Shown: positions 26,268 to 34,741, numbered from the stretch's first letter. The stretch: DNA of 64,000 nucleotides from JACVRW01 sp963734365 (GCA_963734365.1 CAVTGV010000010.1:434001-498000); one strand, 5' to 3'. Notes: generated by a model from the sequence alone, not told the origin. Numbers and translations: made by a program.

Positions 26268-27134
26268 TTGGTCCGCGTGTCCCGATCACGACAGCTCGCC
26301 GCAGGCCCCGACGGGGCTGCTCCCAGGCCCGGTTCCCGGTGGCTCGCGCTTGCCCTCTTCGTTGTCGGCGTCGGCGCCCTCGCGGTGGCCGCCGCGCTGT
26401 TCATCGCGGGTGGGAGCAGTGGGGAGGAGCGTGTGTCGCAGGGGGGAGGGGGGCTCGGCGGCTTCTCCTTCCAGTCCGTGCCGAAGGCGGAGGCCGCGCC
26501 GCCAACGGCCGCTGCCCCGTCCAAGCCGAAGAAGAGCGCGCCGTGCCACCCGATCGCAGTCCTTCGCGGGCGCTCCACGCTCTATCGCTCCCCGGGCGGC
26601 AGGCCGCGCCTCAGGGTGGGGGCGAAGACGGAGTGGGGGTCGCCGAGGGTCTTCGGCGTGGTGCGCCGCAGCGGCGACTGGCTGGGGGTGCAGGCGTCAG
26701 AGCTCGATAACGGCGAGCTGGCCTGGCTGCCCGCGCGTCGCGCAATCGGCAGCTGCGTGGGCTGGTCGCTCCACGCCGACCTCTCCAAGCGCCGGCTCGT
26801 GGTGCGTGAGAACGGCAGAACCAGGCGAGCAATCACCGTGGCCGTCGGCCGGCCGGGGCACGACACCCCTCGGGGCCGCTTCTCGGTCACCGACAAGCTG
26901 CGCGTAACGGCCGCCGGCTCCCCGTACGGCTGCTGCGTGCTGGCGCTCACCGGCCATCAGACGAACCTGCCGGCGGGCTGGCCGGGCGGCGACCGTCTGG
27001 CCGTGCACTCGACCACCGATCTGGCGAGCATCGGTCAGCCCGCGAGCCTCGGCTGCCTGAGGGCCGGTCGCAGCGAGGCCACCTGGCTGATCGAGACGAT
27101 CCCGCTCGGCACTCCGATCTACATCAGGGCCTAG
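26268..27134 (+). CDS. L,D-transpeptidase (YkuD domain), membrane-anchored
   Basis: The protein has an N-terminal membrane helix (RWLALALFVVGVGALAVAAA), a Pro/Ala-rich linker, an SH3-like segment (residues about 95-155, TLYRSPGGRPRLRVG) and a C-terminal YkuD domain. The YkuD active site reads LAVHSTTDLASIGQPASLGC then LRAG, so the HxT...S.GCxR pattern is present although the usual second His is replaced by Leu. It would form 3-3 peptidoglycan crosslinks or attach proteins. Start TTG 26268 or GTG 26277. Confidence 0.85.
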   Translation: MVRVSRSRQLAAGPDGAAPRPGSRWLALALFVVGVGALAVAAALFIAGGSSGEERVSQGGGGLGGFSFQSVPKAEAAPPTAAAPSKPKKSAPCHPIAVLRGRSTLYRSPGGRPRLRVGAKTEWGSPRVFGVVRRSGDWLGVQASELDNGELAWLPARRAIGSCVGWSLHADLSKRRLVVRENGRTRRAITVAVGRPGHDTPRGRFSVTDKLRVTAAGSPYGCCVLALTGHQTNLPAGWPGGDRLAVHSTTDLASIGQPASLGCLRAGRSEATWLIETIPLGTPIYIRA

Positions 27135-27164
27135 ATCTCACGGAGACAGGCGCGCGAGCGTTCC

Positions 27165-27638
27165 ATGACCGTGAAGCTGCCGCCGTTTCAGGTCCTGCTC
27201 GACGAGCACCGCGTGGAGATCTATCGCTTCCTCGTGGCCACCGCCGGGCCGGTCGACGCCGACGACGCGTTCCAGGACACTTGGATCTCGGCCCTGCGTG
27301 CCTACCCGCGCCTGCGCCGGGCGGACAACCTGCGGGCGTGGCTGTTTCGCATCGCCCGCAACAAGGCCACCGATACTCATCGCGCCCGCGCGCGTCGCGC
27401 GGTTCCGGTGGGCGACGTTCCCGAGCAGCAGTCGCCGTCCCTGCCGGACGGCGACGAGGAGCTCTGGGAGCGCCTGCGTGCCCTGCCCGACAAGCAGCGC
27501 ACGGCGGTCTTCTGCCGGTCGGTGCTCGGGATGCCCTACGCCGAGCTGGCCGCGCTGCTCGAGTCCTCCGAGGACGCCGCGCGGCGCAACGTTCACGAGG
27601 GCCTGAAGAGACTCAGAGAGGAGCTCGAACATGATTGA
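27165..27638 (+). CDS. ECF-type RNA polymerase sigma factor
   Basis: The 157-residue protein has region 2 (VEIYRFLVATAGPVDADDAF, then AWLFRIARNKATDTHRA) and region 4 (LPDKQRTAVFCRSVLGMPYA, then EGLKRLREEL). No zinc-binding anti-sigma gene follows. Instead the last 8 bp overlap the start of a DNA-methyltransferase repair gene, so the two are co-translated. This suggests an alkylation- or stress-linked ECF unit. Confidence 0.88.
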   Translation: MTVKLPPFQVLLDEHRVEIYRFLVATAGPVDADDAFQDTWISALRAYPRLRRADNLRAWLFRIARNKATDTHRARARRAVPVGDVPEQQSPSLPDGDEELWERLRALPDKQRTAVFCRSVLGMPYAELAALLESSEDAARRNVHEGLKRLREELEHD

Positions 27639-28230
27639 CATCGAAACCGCACTGCGCCGCGCCGCCTCCGGGCTGCCCGCAGACGCCCCCGACCTGTCGG
27701 CGCGAGCGGAGGAGGAGGGACTGGTCGACGTGGCCTACGCCTCGGTCGACTCGCCGCTGGGACCGCTGCTCGTGGCCTCCACCCCCAAGGGGCTGGTGCG
27801 GCTGGCCTACAGCGAGTTCCGCTCGCCCGACGACGTGCTCGAAGACCTGGCCGGGCGCATCTCGCCCCGCGTGCTCGAGGCGCCCGCGCGACTCGACCCG
27901 GTGCGGCGGGAGCTCGACGAGTACTTCCACGGCGCCCGTCACGACTTCGACGTGCCGATCGACTGGTCGCACCTGGCCGGCTTCACCGGCGCGGTTCTGC
28001 GCGAGACCGCCCGGATCCGGTTCGGCGAGACGAGCACGTACGCCGCGGTGGCCGACGGCGCCGGGAGCCCGCGTGCGGTGCGCGCCGCGGGGAACGCCCT
28101 CGGCGCCAACCCGATGCCCGTGGTGGTGCCCTGCCACCGGGTGCTGCGCACGGGTGGCGCCCTCGGCGGCTACACCGGAGGGGTCGAGCGCAAGGAGTTC
28201 CTGCTGCGTCTCGAGGGCGCTCAGCTCTAG
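27631..28230 (+). CDS. ogt: Methylated-DNA:protein-cysteine methyltransferase with a short N-terminal extension
   Basis: The 199-residue protein transfers alkyl groups from O6-alkylguanine to its own Cys. The active site VVPCHRVL is present, as are the helix-turn-helix segment VLRETARIRFGETSTYAAVA and GGYTGGVERKEFLLRLEGA. Residues 1-35 (MIDIETALRRAASGLPADAP and on) are extra compared with ordinary Ogt and look like the N-terminus of actinobacterial anti-sigma proteins. With an ECF sigma immediately upstream and an 8-bp overlap, a regulatory role for this extension is a reasonable inference. It ends in a CTAG shared with the opposing stop. Confidence 0.9.
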   Translation: MIDIETALRRAASGLPADAPDLSARAEEEGLVDVAYASVDSPLGPLLVASTPKGLVRLAYSEFRSPDDVLEDLAGRISPRVLEAPARLDPVRRELDEYFHGARHDFDVPIDWSHLAGFTGAVLRETARIRFGETSTYAAVADGAGSPRAVRAAGNALGANPMPVVVPCHRVLRTGGALGGYTGGVERKEFLLRLEGAQL

Positions 28231-28958
28231 CGGCGGCGCGGCGGCCGCGGCAGGAAGCCGGAGGTGCGGCGCACGTACTCGGCGTAGCCGGGACGCCGTT
28301 CGCCGATGTCCCGCTCGAGCAGGGCGGCTCCCGATACCCGCACCAGCAGCACGGTCATCACGAGCGGCCCGATCACCGTCCACCAGGTGCCGCCCGCCGG
28401 CAGGACCACGAGCCATAGCCCGAACCACACACACGCGTCCCCGAAGTAGTTGGGATGCCGGGTGTAGCGCCACAGGCCGCGGTCCATCACCTGACCGCGC
28501 GCCGCCGGGTCGGCGCGAAAGCGGGTGAGCTGGTGGTCGCCCACCGCCTCGAAGACGAGCCCCACCAGGTAGAGGCCGAGGCCGGGCACGATCGCCCAGT
28601 CGAGGCCGGTCGGAGCCTCGGCCCCGGCCTGCAGCGGCAGCGAGACGACCAGCACGAGCAGGCCCTGGAGGCCGAAGATCCAGATCACGCTCCAGAGCGC
28701 GAAGGACGACCCCCGCCGCTCGCGCATCCGCGCGTAGCGGCGGTCCTCCGCCGGCTCGGCTCGCTTACGTGCCGCCAGGTGGATCGCGAGGCGCACACCC
28801 CAGGCCGCGGTCAGGCCGAGCAGCAGCCAGCGCCGTGCCCGGTCGCCGTCACCGGCGAGCGCGCCAACGAGAGCCACGAGCACGAACGCCGGCCCCCAGA
28901 CCAGGTCGACGATCGAGGCGTCCCGGCGGCGAAGGCTCTCGGCCCACACGGCCAGCAT
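28227..28958 (-). CDS. DUF1295 / steroid 5-alpha-reductase-like membrane protein
   Basis: The 243-residue protein has six to seven membrane helices and the family segments DRRYARMRERRGSSFALWSV, FRADPAARGQVMDRGLWRYT and RHPNYFGDACVWFG. The RHPNYFGD block is the family's cofactor-region signature. These proteins resemble isoprenylcysteine methyltransferases and 5-alpha-reductases but mostly lack known substrates. The coding frame stays open upstream of the ATG at 28958 for about 20 codons (GPGEVLPLAAGVIAAL), which would complete the first helix, so the true start may be a rare codon further upstream. Confidence 0.85.
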   Translation of the reverse strand: MLAVWAESLRRRDASIVDLVWGPAFVLVALVGALAGDGDRARRWLLLGLTAAWGVRLAIHLAARKRAEPAEDRRYARMRERRGSSFALWSVIWIFGLQGLLVLVVSLPLQAGAEAPTGLDWAIVPGLGLYLVGLVFEAVGDHQLTRFRADPAARGQVMDRGLWRYTRHPNYFGDACVWFGLWLVVLPAGGTWWTVIGPLVMTVLLVRVSGAALLERDIGERRPGYAEYVRRTSGFLPRPPRRR

Positions 28959-29014
28959 CAGCGCCGCGATGACCCCGGCGGCGAGCGGCAGGACCTCGCC
29001 CGGTCCGGTGAGGC

Positions 29015-29884
29015 CTATCGCGCCGCTCCGTCCGGATGCCCGTTGAGCGTCCAGAAGCCGTCGAAGCCCACGTGGTCCTCGTGCGCCACCCGGCCGAGCT
29101 CCTCGCGCGCGTCCTCCAGCGAGATGTCGCAGACCACGGCGATCTCCTTGGAGGCCAGGGGAGTGCTCGCCCAGTCGAGCACCTCATCGACGGACTCCGG
29201 CGCGTCGTTGCGCTCGAGGTCCGGCACGAGGTTGGCCGTGATCACGTCGTAGACGTTGAAGGGCTGGAAGCCCGGCACCGCGATCCTCACGCCGTCGGCG
29301 AGGCGCTGGATCTCATAGGACGGGCACGTGTAGCGGCGCCCGCCGGACCAGTTGGCGAGCTTGTGGTCGAGCACCTGGGCGGCGGGCATGGGCCGGCGGG
29401 CCAGGGCGAGGTCCTCGCGCAGCTCACGCTCGGTCTCCGGCTCCTCGGTCCAGCGTTCGAGCTCGGCGGTATCGAGTCCGGCCTCGCGGGCCGCGCCCTC
29501 GATCGTGGTGTCCTCGTCGAGCAACTGCCCCGAGAAGTGACGCACGCGCAGGTTCCGCAGGAGTGCTCGCACACGGTCGGGGGCGTGCCGACGGGCGGCC
29601 ACGATCGCGCGGCAGGCGGGAATGGTGGCGGCCATGCGCGGGCGCTCCGAGGTGTCCATGGGCATCCCGTGGTCGTGGGCTATGCGGTGGAACGCCTTCG
29701 CCTGCTTCTCGGGATCGAAGCCGCTCTCCTCGTAGTCGGCGGGCGACTCCGCCAGGCCCACCACACGCACCTCCCAGTCGACGCAGTCGCCGTACAGCCA
29801 CCGCAGCCGCTGGCGAAAGGGCTCCGCGCTGTAGGCCCAGGGACAACCGGGATCGGTGAACTCGGTGATGAGGACGTCGGCCAT
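29015..29884 (-). CDS. DsbA-family thioredoxin-like oxidoreductase
   Basis: From ATG 29884 (MADVLITEFTDPGCPWAYSA) the 289-residue protein has the thioredoxin fold with a CPWA motif in place of CxxC, so it has a single active-site Cys. A DsbA helical insertion follows (RIAHDHGMPMDTSERPRMAA), then the cis-Pro loop. FrnE-like and 2-hydroxychromene-isomerase-like members have this layout, often with glutathione- or mycothiol-type chemistry. No signal peptide, so it is cytoplasmic. The C-terminal 60 residues (EIAVVCDISLEDAREELGRV) form an extra helical part. Confidence 0.82.
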   Translation of the reverse strand: MADVLITEFTDPGCPWAYSAEPFRQRLRWLYGDCVDWEVRVVGLAESPADYEESGFDPEKQAKAFHRIAHDHGMPMDTSERPRMAATIPACRAIVAARRHAPDRVRALLRNLRVRHFSGQLLDEDTTIEGAAREAGLDTAELERWTEEPETERELREDLALARRPMPAAQVLDHKLANWSGGRRYTCPSYEIQRLADGVRIAVPGFQPFNVYDVITANLVPDLERNDAPESVDEVLDWASTPLASKEIAVVCDISLEDAREELGRVAHEDHVGFDGFWTLNGHPDGAAR

Positions 29885-29934
29885 AGCGTCTGATTCTGCC
29901 CATCGGCCCGCCGCGGCTACCATCGAGACCTTCG

Positions 29935-30023
29935 GGAGAGGTGGCCGAGTGGCTGAAGGCACTCGCCTGCTAAGCGAGTATGGGGTTCATCCCCCATCGA
30001 GGGTTCGAATCCCTCCCTCTCCG
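29935..30023 (+). tRNA. tRNA-Ser (anticodon GCT)
   Basis: The 89-nt class II tRNA has acceptor GGAGAGG/CCTCTCC, D-arm from TGGCCGAG, anticodon stem CTCGC/GCGAG around loop CTGCTAA (anticodon GCT), a long variable arm with TATGGGGTTCATCCCCCA, and T-arm GAGGG/CCCTC with loop TTCGAAT. No encoded CCA. Confidence 0.95.
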
Positions 30024-30162
30024 TCGCGGGTCCGCATCGCCTGGCGGCGTCATCGGCCACCTCGCGTGCGGAGCACGCGTCGGCGGCCTCTTCCTTGCCA
30101 GGCGGGCGTCCCGCACCGGAGAGGGAGGGATTGGCCTTGGCGGTTGGACGCTCTGCCTCTGG

Positions 30163-30726
30163 TCACTCGGATGCGGGTTCGTGGCGCGCCAGCGTTTGTA
30201 CTGCCGCGGCGATCTTGTTTCGGAGTGCTCCGTCGGTGAGTGTTCCGTCCGGGCCCACGTCGGCGCGTGTGACCGGCAGGCGGATGCAGGCGGGCTCGAT
30301 CACGTCGGCGTGCACGTACTTCAGCACCTTGGCCAGGGAGTCGTGGGCGTCCGCCCCGCCTGTGGGCGCCGCTGGGCCCGAGGCGTTGATCCAGGCGATC
30401 GGCTTGCGGTAGGTGCCGGCGTCGCCGACCGTCCACTCGAGCAGGTTCTTAAGGGCTCCGGGCAATGCGCCCGCGTATTCGGGCGTGCACAAGAGCAGCG
30501 CGTCGGCCGCCGCGATCTGCACGCGCAGCTCGGCCACGGCGGGATCGACTGGCTCACCCTCGCGATCGTCGTCGGGATTGAAATGAGGCAGGCCGCCCAT
30601 GCCGTCATACAGAGCCCCGGCCACCCCGGGCGGCGCCACGGCGAGCGCGGTCCGCAGCACGGCGGTGTTCGTGGATTCCGCACGAAGGCTGCCCGACACC
30701 ATCAGGATCTGCACGGGCTTCGCCAT
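30163..30726 (-). CDS. NADPH-dependent FMN reductase (flavodoxin-like)
   Basis: The 187-residue protein has the flavodoxin fold with the FMN phosphate loop SGSLRAESTNTAVLRTA at residues 11-27. LLLCTPEYAGALPGALKNLL follows, the signature of NAD(P)H:FMN/quinone reductases such as ArsH, ChrR and SsuE. It reduces flavin, quinones or possibly metal oxyanions. Cytoplasmic. It is 12 bp downstream of the VOC-domain gene on the same strand, probably one transcript. Confidence 0.88.
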   Translation of the reverse strand: MAKPVQILMVSGSLRAESTNTAVLRTALAVAPPGVAGALYDGMGGLPHFNPDDDREGEPVDPAVAELRVQIAAADALLLCTPEYAGALPGALKNLLEWTVGDAGTYRKPIAWINASGPAAPTGGADAHDSLAKVLKYVHADVIEPACIRLPVTRADVGPDGTLTDGALRNKIAAAVQTLARHEPASE

Positions 30727-30738
30727 ACCGGCGCGAGG

Positions 30739-31179
30739 CTAGTCCGGTTGCACGATCAGGAAGCGGTTGCCGTCGGGGTCGCGGAAGAAGAACTGCCGCG
30801 GCACCGGGTCGGGCACGCTGACCTCCGTGGAGATCAGGCCGGTGCGGCTGGTTCCCGCCTGCGCGATCTCCTCGTCCACGTCGACGCCGCTGGCCCGCAG
30901 CGCGGCGTGATCGGCCTCGATGTCCGCGGTCGCCAGCGCGCAGTGTGTCTCGTCGCCGCCGCTCGACTCACCCTCGCCCTGCGGCACCAGCGCGATCGTG
31001 TTCGCCGCCCCCGGCGGGGCCACCTCGATCCAGCGAATGCCGTCGCCGTAGGTGAAGTCGACGCGCTTTTCGAACCCGAGGGTGTCGAGGTAGAACCGGA
31101 GCGCCCGCTCCTGGTCGGTCACTGGTACGAACACTGCTCCCACCTGGCTGAGATGGGTCGTCGCTGCGGAGTCGCTCAT
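30739..31179 (-). CDS. VOC-family (glyoxalase/bleomycin-resistance type) protein
   Basis: The 146-residue protein has the paired beta-alpha-beta-beta-beta modules of vicinal-oxygen-chelate proteins: VGAVFVPVTDQERALRFYLD then LGFEKRVDFT, and the C-terminal FFFRDPDGNRFLIVQ. A metal site could be formed by H (ETHCAL) and E residues. Substrate unknown; many are glyoxalase I-like or antibiotic-binding. It lies 44 bp from the tRNA-Arg gene and is the last ordinary gene before the island array. Confidence 0.85.
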   Translation of the reverse strand: MSDSAATTHLSQVGAVFVPVTDQERALRFYLDTLGFEKRVDFTYGDGIRWIEVAPPGAANTIALVPQGEGESSGGDETHCALATADIEADHAALRASGVDVDEEIAQAGTSRTGLISTEVSVPDPVPRQFFFRDPDGNRFLIVQPD

Positions 31180-31223
31180 GCTTCCGAGCGTACCCAGGGT
31201 CGCGCGCTACCCTCTCGTCCCCT

Positions 31224-31299
<76 letters not shown>

Positions 31300-31334
31300 C
31301 CACGTTCCCCCTGCAAAAGCAGCGGTTTCGATGT

Positions 31335-31352
31335 TCTCGAGGCGCCTCGAGA
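31335..31352. repeat. 18-bp perfect palindrome beside the tRNA-Arg
   Basis: TCTCGAGGCGCCTCGAGA is fully self-complementary. It lies 38 bp past the tRNA gene, between att site 1 and the recombinase remnant. It could be a terminator stem for the tRNA transcript or a recombinase/excisionase site. Confidence 0.6.
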
Positions 31353-31361
31353 TCATCGGCC

Positions 31362-31382
31362 CCGCGGACCAATCCCGGACCA
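31362..31382 (+). repeat. 21-bp direct repeat at the left inner end of island 1
   Basis: CCGCGGACCAATCCCGGACC followed by A occurs here and again at 39173-39193, the other inner end of island 1, in the same orientation. It contains GGACCA twice. Position at both element ends suggests recombinase arm sites, or shared coding remnants of integrase genes. Confidence 0.55.
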
Positions 31383-31387
31383 CACGA

Positions 31388-32014
31388 TCACGACGTCCCC
31401 GCGGCGGCGTCGCTCTGCGCGGCCTCGAAGGCCCCGAGCCGGTGCGCGAAGTCGGCGGCGGCGCCCGGCAACAGGACGCCGTAGTGGTCCTCGATCATCG
31501 CGCTACTCGTCCCCATGAAGCGGGCCAGCGTGAAGGTGTCTACGCCGGCCGCGATCGCGTTCGAGGCGAACGTGGAGCGCAGGTCGTAGATCCGGGCGGG
31601 CTTGGGGATTGCACCCGCCTCGATCGCGGGCGCCCACTCGCGCCGGCGGAAGTTGTCAAGGTTGAGCAGGCCGCCCCGTTCGGCGGAGAAGAGCAGCGGC
31701 CTGTCGAGCCGCGCGGGGAGATCCTCCAGCGCCTGGAGCGCACCCGGCGAGAGTGGCACCTGCCGCCGCGAGCGGGCCGTCTTTCCCAACTCGACGATCT
31801 CCCCGGAGGAGACGCTGCGACGCACGTGCACCACTCCGGCGCGGAGGTCGATGTCGCGGCGTTCGAGCGCCTGCCACTCCTCGGGCCGCAGGCCGGTCGC
31901 GGTGGCGAACGGGGGCAGCGAGCGCCAGCGTGGCACCTCGACTCGTGCAAGCAGGCGAAAGGAACAGTGCGGCAGACGGGCCGCCCTGCTCAGTGCGGGA
32001 GTGCCGACTTGCAT
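31388..32014 (-). pseudogene. Tyrosine recombinase (phage integrase), N-terminally truncated
   Basis: The C-terminal catalytic domain is present: FATATGLRPEEWQALERRDI (first Arg), the Lys-containing beta hairpin KTARSRRQVPLSPGALQALE, IYDLRSTFASNAIAAGVDTF (Arg of the H/D-x-x-R box) and SAMIEDHYGVLLPG (nucleophilic Tyr). The first roughly 45 residues (MQVGTPALSRAARLPHCSFR) do not look like an integrase. The N-terminal arm-binding and core-binding domains are missing, so integration ability is probably lost. It lies 90 bp from the tRNA-Arg att site, facing it, the normal place for the integrase of an element in this tRNA. The break at the 5' end coincides with a copy of the dispersed TGCATGGAA motif. 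Confidence 0.8.
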
Positions 32015-32104
32015 GGAATGCGGAAGGGGTCTAGGCGGGGGCCGTCCTCGCTCGCAGCGGGCATGTGCTGAGGCGCAGGCGCACAGCGGTGGCTGGCCGC
32101 CCTC

Positions 32105-32127
32105 GCATCACCCGCATCGGGTGATGC
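32105..32127. promoter_or_regulatory. 10-bp perfect hairpin upstream of the epoxide hydrolase gene
   Basis: GCATCACCCG-CAT-CGGGTGATGC has 10-bp perfect arms and a 3-base centre. It lies about 95 bp upstream of the hydrolase start. No U-run follows, so an operator is more likely than a terminator. Confidence 0.45.
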
Positions 32128-32222
32128 TCGCCTAGGAGCCGTATAAGACACTCCCCCAGTCCGTCGTAAGCGAACGAAGGAGCGCCGCTATCGCCGTCAC
32201 GGCGACCAGCCACCCGTTCGGG

Positions 32223-33371
32223 ATGGAGGTTCCGGAGGAGCAGCTCGCTGAGCTGCGCCGTCGACTCGTCGCGACGCGCTGGCCCTCCAGTGAGCTCGTC
32301 GCCGATCGATCGCAGGGCGTGCAACTGGCGACGATCCAGGCGCTCGCCCGCTACTGGGCCACGGACTACGACTTGGGACGGGTCGAAGCGAGGCTGAACG
32401 CACTCCCGCAGTTCACGACGGAGATCGACGGCGTGAACATCCACTTCATCCACGTGCGCTCGCGGCACGAAAACGCGCTGCCGCTGATCATGACGCACGG
32501 CTGGCCGGGCTCCGTCATAGAGATGATCGACTCCGTCGGCCCGCTGACGGACCCGACCGCGCACGGCGGCAGCGCCGAGGATGCCTTCCACCTGGTGCTG
32601 CCCTCCCTGCCCGGCTACGGCTTCTCGGGCGAGCCGGTCGAGGTCGGCTGGGACCTGGGCCGCACGGCACGGGCTTGGGACGAGCTTATGGACCGCCTCG
32701 GCTACGCCCGCTACGTGGCCCAGGGCGGCGACGTGGGCGCCGGCGTCACCGACGCGATGGGCCGCCAGGAACCTGAAGGCCTGATCGGCATCCACACAAA
32801 CCTGCTCGTGCCGGCGCTTGGGGGCGCCATGCCGACGGACACCGCCGAGGAACGCGCCGCGGCCGCGCAGATCGACACCTTCCAGCAGTCCGGAAACGGC
32901 TATTTCGTCGAGATGGCCACTCGGCCGCAAACGATCGGCTACGCCCTGCTGGATTCACCCGTCGCCCTGGCGGCCTGGATGGTCGATCACGACACGGACA
33001 GTTACTACAAGATCTCCCACGCCTTCGTCGACGGGCAGCCCTCGGGCAACCTCACGCGGGACCACATCCTCGACAACATCACGACGTATTGGCTGACCGG
33101 CACCGGCGCCTCCGCGGCCCGGTCGTACTGGGAGGCGTACGGGCCTGACGCACCGGCCGCGGGCCGCGACCCTCTGCCGCCGTCCTCGATTCCGGTCGGG
33201 TTCACCACCTTCCCCGGCGAGATCTGGCGGACTCCGCGCAGCTGGGCCGAGAAGGCCTATCCCAACCTCACCTACTTCAACGAGGTCGACCGGGGCGGCC
33301 ACTTTGCCGCCTGGGAGGAGCCGGCGCTCTTCTCCGAGGAACTACGCGCCGCGTTCGCGTCGGTTCGCTGA
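32223..33371 (+). CDS. Epoxide hydrolase with EHN N-terminal domain
   Basis: The 382-residue protein starts with the epoxide-hydrolase N-terminal domain (PEEQLAELRRRLVATRWPSS, and RYWATDYDLGRVEARLNALP), then the alpha/beta-hydrolase fold: IMTHGWPGSVIEMID (HGWP oxyanion motif), the nucleophile region YVAQGGDVGAGVTDAMGRQE with Asp, and the catalytic His in DRGGHFAAWEEP. It hydrolyses epoxides to diols. The conserved N-terminus seems to begin earlier: RBS GAAGGAG (32176-32182) is followed seven bases later by ATC (32190, IAVTATSHPFGMEVP), so the original start may have been at 32190 with a changed codon. Followed at 32 bp by a second hydrolase. Confidence 0.9.
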   Translation: MEVPEEQLAELRRRLVATRWPSSELVADRSQGVQLATIQALARYWATDYDLGRVEARLNALPQFTTEIDGVNIHFIHVRSRHENALPLIMTHGWPGSVIEMIDSVGPLTDPTAHGGSAEDAFHLVLPSLPGYGFSGEPVEVGWDLGRTARAWDELMDRLGYARYVAQGGDVGAGVTDAMGRQEPEGLIGIHTNLLVPALGGAMPTDTAEERAAAAQIDTFQQSGNGYFVEMATRPQTIGYALLDSPVALAAWMVDHDTDSYYKISHAFVDGQPSGNLTRDHILDNITTYWLTGTGASAARSYWEAYGPDAPAAGRDPLPPSSIPVGFTTFPGEIWRTPRSWAEKAYPNLTYFNEVDRGGHFAAWEEPALFSEELRAAFASVR

Positions 33372-33403
33372 GTGCCCAAGTCCCCCTACCTACGGAGGTC
33401 CTC

Positions 33404-34297
33404 ATGACTACCACCGGCACGCTGCCTGACGTCGGGATCGAGCTTCGGGAGGGTTACGCCGAGGTCGGCGATCAGAGCTTGCACTACGTCGAGGCCGGTG
33501 ATGGGCCGCTGATCGTTCTGCTGCACGGCTTCCCGGAGTTCTGGTACGGCTGGCGGCTGCAGATCGCGCCGCTCGCGGCGGCCGGTTTCCGCGTGGTCGC
33601 ACCCGACCTGCGAGGCTACAACCTGTCGTCGAAGCCCGACGGCCTCGCGGCTTACACCGCCGGCAAGCTGGCCGCCGACGTGCGCGATCTGATCCGCGAA
33701 CGCGGCGCCGAGTCCGCGCTGCTGGTCGGCCACGACTGGGGCGGAACCGCCGCCTGGACTGCGGCGATGAACCACCCCGAGGTCGTGGACCGTCTGGCCA
33801 TCCTCAACGCGGCCCATCCGCGCAAGCTCAACGAGGGACTGCGCCACCCGAGCCAGCTCGCGCGGTCCTGGTACTTCTTCTACTTCGCGCTGCCGGAGCT
33901 GCCCGAGCACCACGTGCGCGCGAAGGACTGGGAGTTCTTCCAGCACTTCCTGCGCGACGCCCAGCCGCCGTACACGAAGCAGGAGACCGATCGCTATATC
34001 GAGGCGTGGTCGCAGCCAGGCGCAGCGGCCGCGATGATCGACTACTACCGCGCCGCGGTGCGACCGCCGAAGGGCACCAAGACGGAGCTCCAGCCGATCT
34101 CGGCGCCGACCCTGGTCATCTGGGGCCAGAAGGATCGCTACCTCGGCCCGGATCTCGCCGAGCCCCACCACGAGGACGTCCCCAACCTCGACCGCGTCGA
34201 GCGCCTGCCAGACGCGTCGCACTGGGTCCACCACGACGAGCCCGAGCGCGTCACACAACTGCTCATCGACTTCTTCGCCCCCGCCCGCCCAACCTAA
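33404..34297 (+). CDS. Alpha/beta hydrolase, epoxide-hydrolase/haloalkane-dehalogenase type
   Basis: The 297-residue protein has VLLHGFPEFWYGWRLQI (HGxP motif), the nucleophile elbow LLVGHDWGGTAAWTAAM with Asp as nucleophile, and the His in DASHWVHHDEPERV. The two ring-opening tyrosines of epoxide hydrolases are plausible in WYFFYFALP and the lid helix (YTKQETDRYIEAW). It is preceded by a good ribosome site (CTACGGAGG). With the EHN hydrolase just upstream it makes a two-gene detoxification unit inside island 1. Confidence 0.88.
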   Translation: MTTTGTLPDVGIELREGYAEVGDQSLHYVEAGDGPLIVLLHGFPEFWYGWRLQIAPLAAAGFRVVAPDLRGYNLSSKPDGLAAYTAGKLAADVRDLIRERGAESALLVGHDWGGTAAWTAAMNHPEVVDRLAILNAAHPRKLNEGLRHPSQLARSWYFFYFALPELPEHHVRAKDWEFFQHFLRDAQPPYTKQETDRYIEAWSQPGAAAAMIDYYRAAVRPPKGTKTELQPISAPTLVIWGQKDRYLGPDLAEPHHEDVPNLDRVERLPDASHWVHHDEPERVTQLLIDFFAPARPT

Positions 34298-34430
34298 CAC
34301 CGCCGACGTCGACGGCCTCTGGCGAACAGGCATAGCAGCGATGGAACCGGACGCGGCTCGCTCGGAAGCACTGCCGCTTTGGACGAATCTCGACAGCACG
34401 ACGACGTAGCGACGCCCTCGGCGTCCGCTG

Positions 34431-34504
34431 TCGCGTTGAGGCACAAGCGGTAGCACCGGTCGACCGGGGCTCGCTATCGCCTTGGACGACAAGCAGTAGT
34501 TCCG
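34431..34504. repeat. Dispersed hairpin repeat, copy 1
   Basis: This 74-bp segment (from TCGCGTTGAGGCACAAGCGG to CAGTAGTTCC) aligns along its whole length with 37773-37848. Its core can fold GCGGTAGC against GCTATCGC with an 18-nt loop. A shorter, partial copy (CAGGCGGAAGCGATAGCGCG) lies nearby at about 34580-34600. The surrounding 34298-34741 stretch holds no gene I can support. Confidence 0.7.
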
Positions 34505-34520
34505 AAGCGGCGCGACGCTC

Positions 34521-34655
34521 ACTCTCGCTTCGCATGGAAGGCAGCAGTCCTCTCTGGTCGGACCCGGACTTGCGCTGTCAGGCGGAAGCGATAGCGCGCG
34601 TCAGCGGCAGCGTGGGCGATGCGGCAGTGCTGCCTTGCATGGAAACCAGCAGTCC
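34521..34655. repeat. Two copies of a GCATGGAA-centred short repeat
   Basis: CGCTTCGCATGGAAGGCAGC (with AGTCC, 34525-34549) and AGTGCTGCCTTGCATGGAAA (with CCAGCAGTCC, 34626-34655) are related. Similar units occur at 32000-32018, 35908-35932 and, inverted, near 44691-44721. In the second copy TGCTG and CAGCA can pair across 14 nt. The copies follow copies of the hairpin repeat, so the two may form one composite unit. Confidence 0.6.
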
Positions 34656-34741
34656 TTAGGTGTCTCTCTTGAACGTCGCAGGCCATCGAAGCTGCGCTCT
34701 GGTCCGCCGGGCCATCCGGCCGGGGGTAGCGTTGGCAGGTC

